From Gorillibacterium sp. (lineage in GTDB: Bacteria; Bacillota; Bacilli; Paenibacillales; NBRC-103111): a stretch of DNA of 5,975 nucleotides. Shown one piece after another: positions 5,579 through 5,975 of the stretch. The position numbers were made by a program, and so were the translations under genes. Every line of letters starts with the position of its first letter. Positions within the stretch are counted from its first letter, which is position 1. Under the pieces are notes generated by a model. That model was not told the origin of the DNA and did no database searches. It saw nothing but the letters and a program-made list of their open reading frames with translations. Location of the stretch: NCBI GenBank assembly GCA_023511325.1, contig JAIMBU010000208.1, positions 1 through 5,975 of the forward strand, written 5' to 3'.

Positions 5579-5975
5579 TCACTCCGTCACCATACTCCTG
5601 GCAACCTTCACTTGCGAAAGGCCATCAACCGTATAATCCTGATCATAAATCCGGATGGCAGCCGAGGTATCCGTCTCGTTGCTAACGATGACCTCTTGTT
5701 CCGTCGCACTGACCTGCAAACGGGACCCACGAAACATCACCTTAAAGGAGAAAGACTTCCATGGATCCGGAATGATCGGTTTCAGTAGGAGTCGGTCATT
5801 CTCTACACGTAAACCTCCAAAACCTTGCACGACGGACATCCAGGTTCCCGCCATGCTGGTGATATGGCAGCCGTCTTCCGTATCGTTATTGTAGTTATCT
5901 AGGTCAAGTCGCGCTGTCCGCAAGTACATCTCATAAGCTTTTTCCCGATAACCAAGCTCACAGGCCAGAATGGAA
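5579..5975 (-). CDS. GH65 disaccharide phosphorylase (maltose/kojibiose phosphorylase-type), C-terminal part
   Basis: Glycoside hydrolase family 65 enzymes split alpha-glucosyl disaccharides such as maltose, kojibiose, trehalose or nigerose with phosphate, giving beta-glucose 1-phosphate and glucose. The frame is open through the right edge. The Met at 5929 is internal, since coding continues upstream as SILACELGYREKAYE, which is typical of the family. The visible 131 residues include ARLDLDNYNNDTEDG at about 21-35 and HITSMAGTW at 37-45, the conserved loop lining the phosphate site at the end of the (alpha/alpha)6 barrel. The small C-terminal beta domain follows and ends MVTE before TGA. The catalytic Glu lies upstream and out of view. 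The usual Leu before HITSMAGTW is Cys36 here, a small oddity. The motif wording resembles maltose phosphorylases most, but specificity cannot be settled from the C-terminus. The cut is the window edge, not a broken gene. Confidence 0.92.
   Translation of the reverse strand, partial: SILACELGYREKAYEMYLRTARLDLDNYNNDTEDGCHITSMAGTWMSVVQGFGGLRVENDRLLLKPIIPDPWKSFSFKVMFRGSRLQVSATEQEVIVSNETDTSAAIRIYDQDYTVDGLSQVKVARSMVTE

Overview
The window looks like chromosomal DNA from a Gram-positive, spore-former-type Bacillota, most likely Paenibacillus or a close relative. This rests on strong GGAGG ribosome binding sites, a TTG start, moderate GC content and the gene mix. No rRNA, tRNA, CRISPR array, transposase or phage gene is visible. 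The genus is an inference, because no search was run.

Left part (1-3200, + strand): a tight three-gene sugar-utilisation operon. It holds a LacI/GalR-type regulator cut by the left edge, a ChbG/YdjC-family carbohydrate deacetylase, and a 12-helix transporter of the GPH (MelB-like) symporter family. Ribosome binding sites move two starts downstream of the longest open frames, to 944 and 1863. The likely logic is that the transporter brings in an acetylated oligosaccharide, the deacetylase removes an acetyl group, and the regulator senses the sugar. The substrate cannot be read from the sequence.

Middle part (3259-5185): a hairpin between converging genes, then a two-gene minus-strand unit and a plus-strand gene. 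The minus-strand pair is a HAD phosphatase followed by a LURP-one/YxjI-type protein with a TTG start. Divergent from the HAD gene is a YbaK/EbsC-type aminoacyl-tRNA deacylase. Its promoter (TTGCCA, 17 bp, TAAAAT) has the -10 box framed by a perfect 12-bp inverted repeat, which looks like an operator.

Right part (5186-5975): 393 bp without a gene between the converging deacylase gene and the 3' end of a GH65 disaccharide phosphorylase that runs off the right edge on the minus strand. This gap holds four related palindromes. They are arranged as two 78-bp modules with conserved ends and palindromes but unrelated equal-length fillers. The palindrome centres are 51, 61 and 51 bp apart. This array is the most unusual structure in the window.
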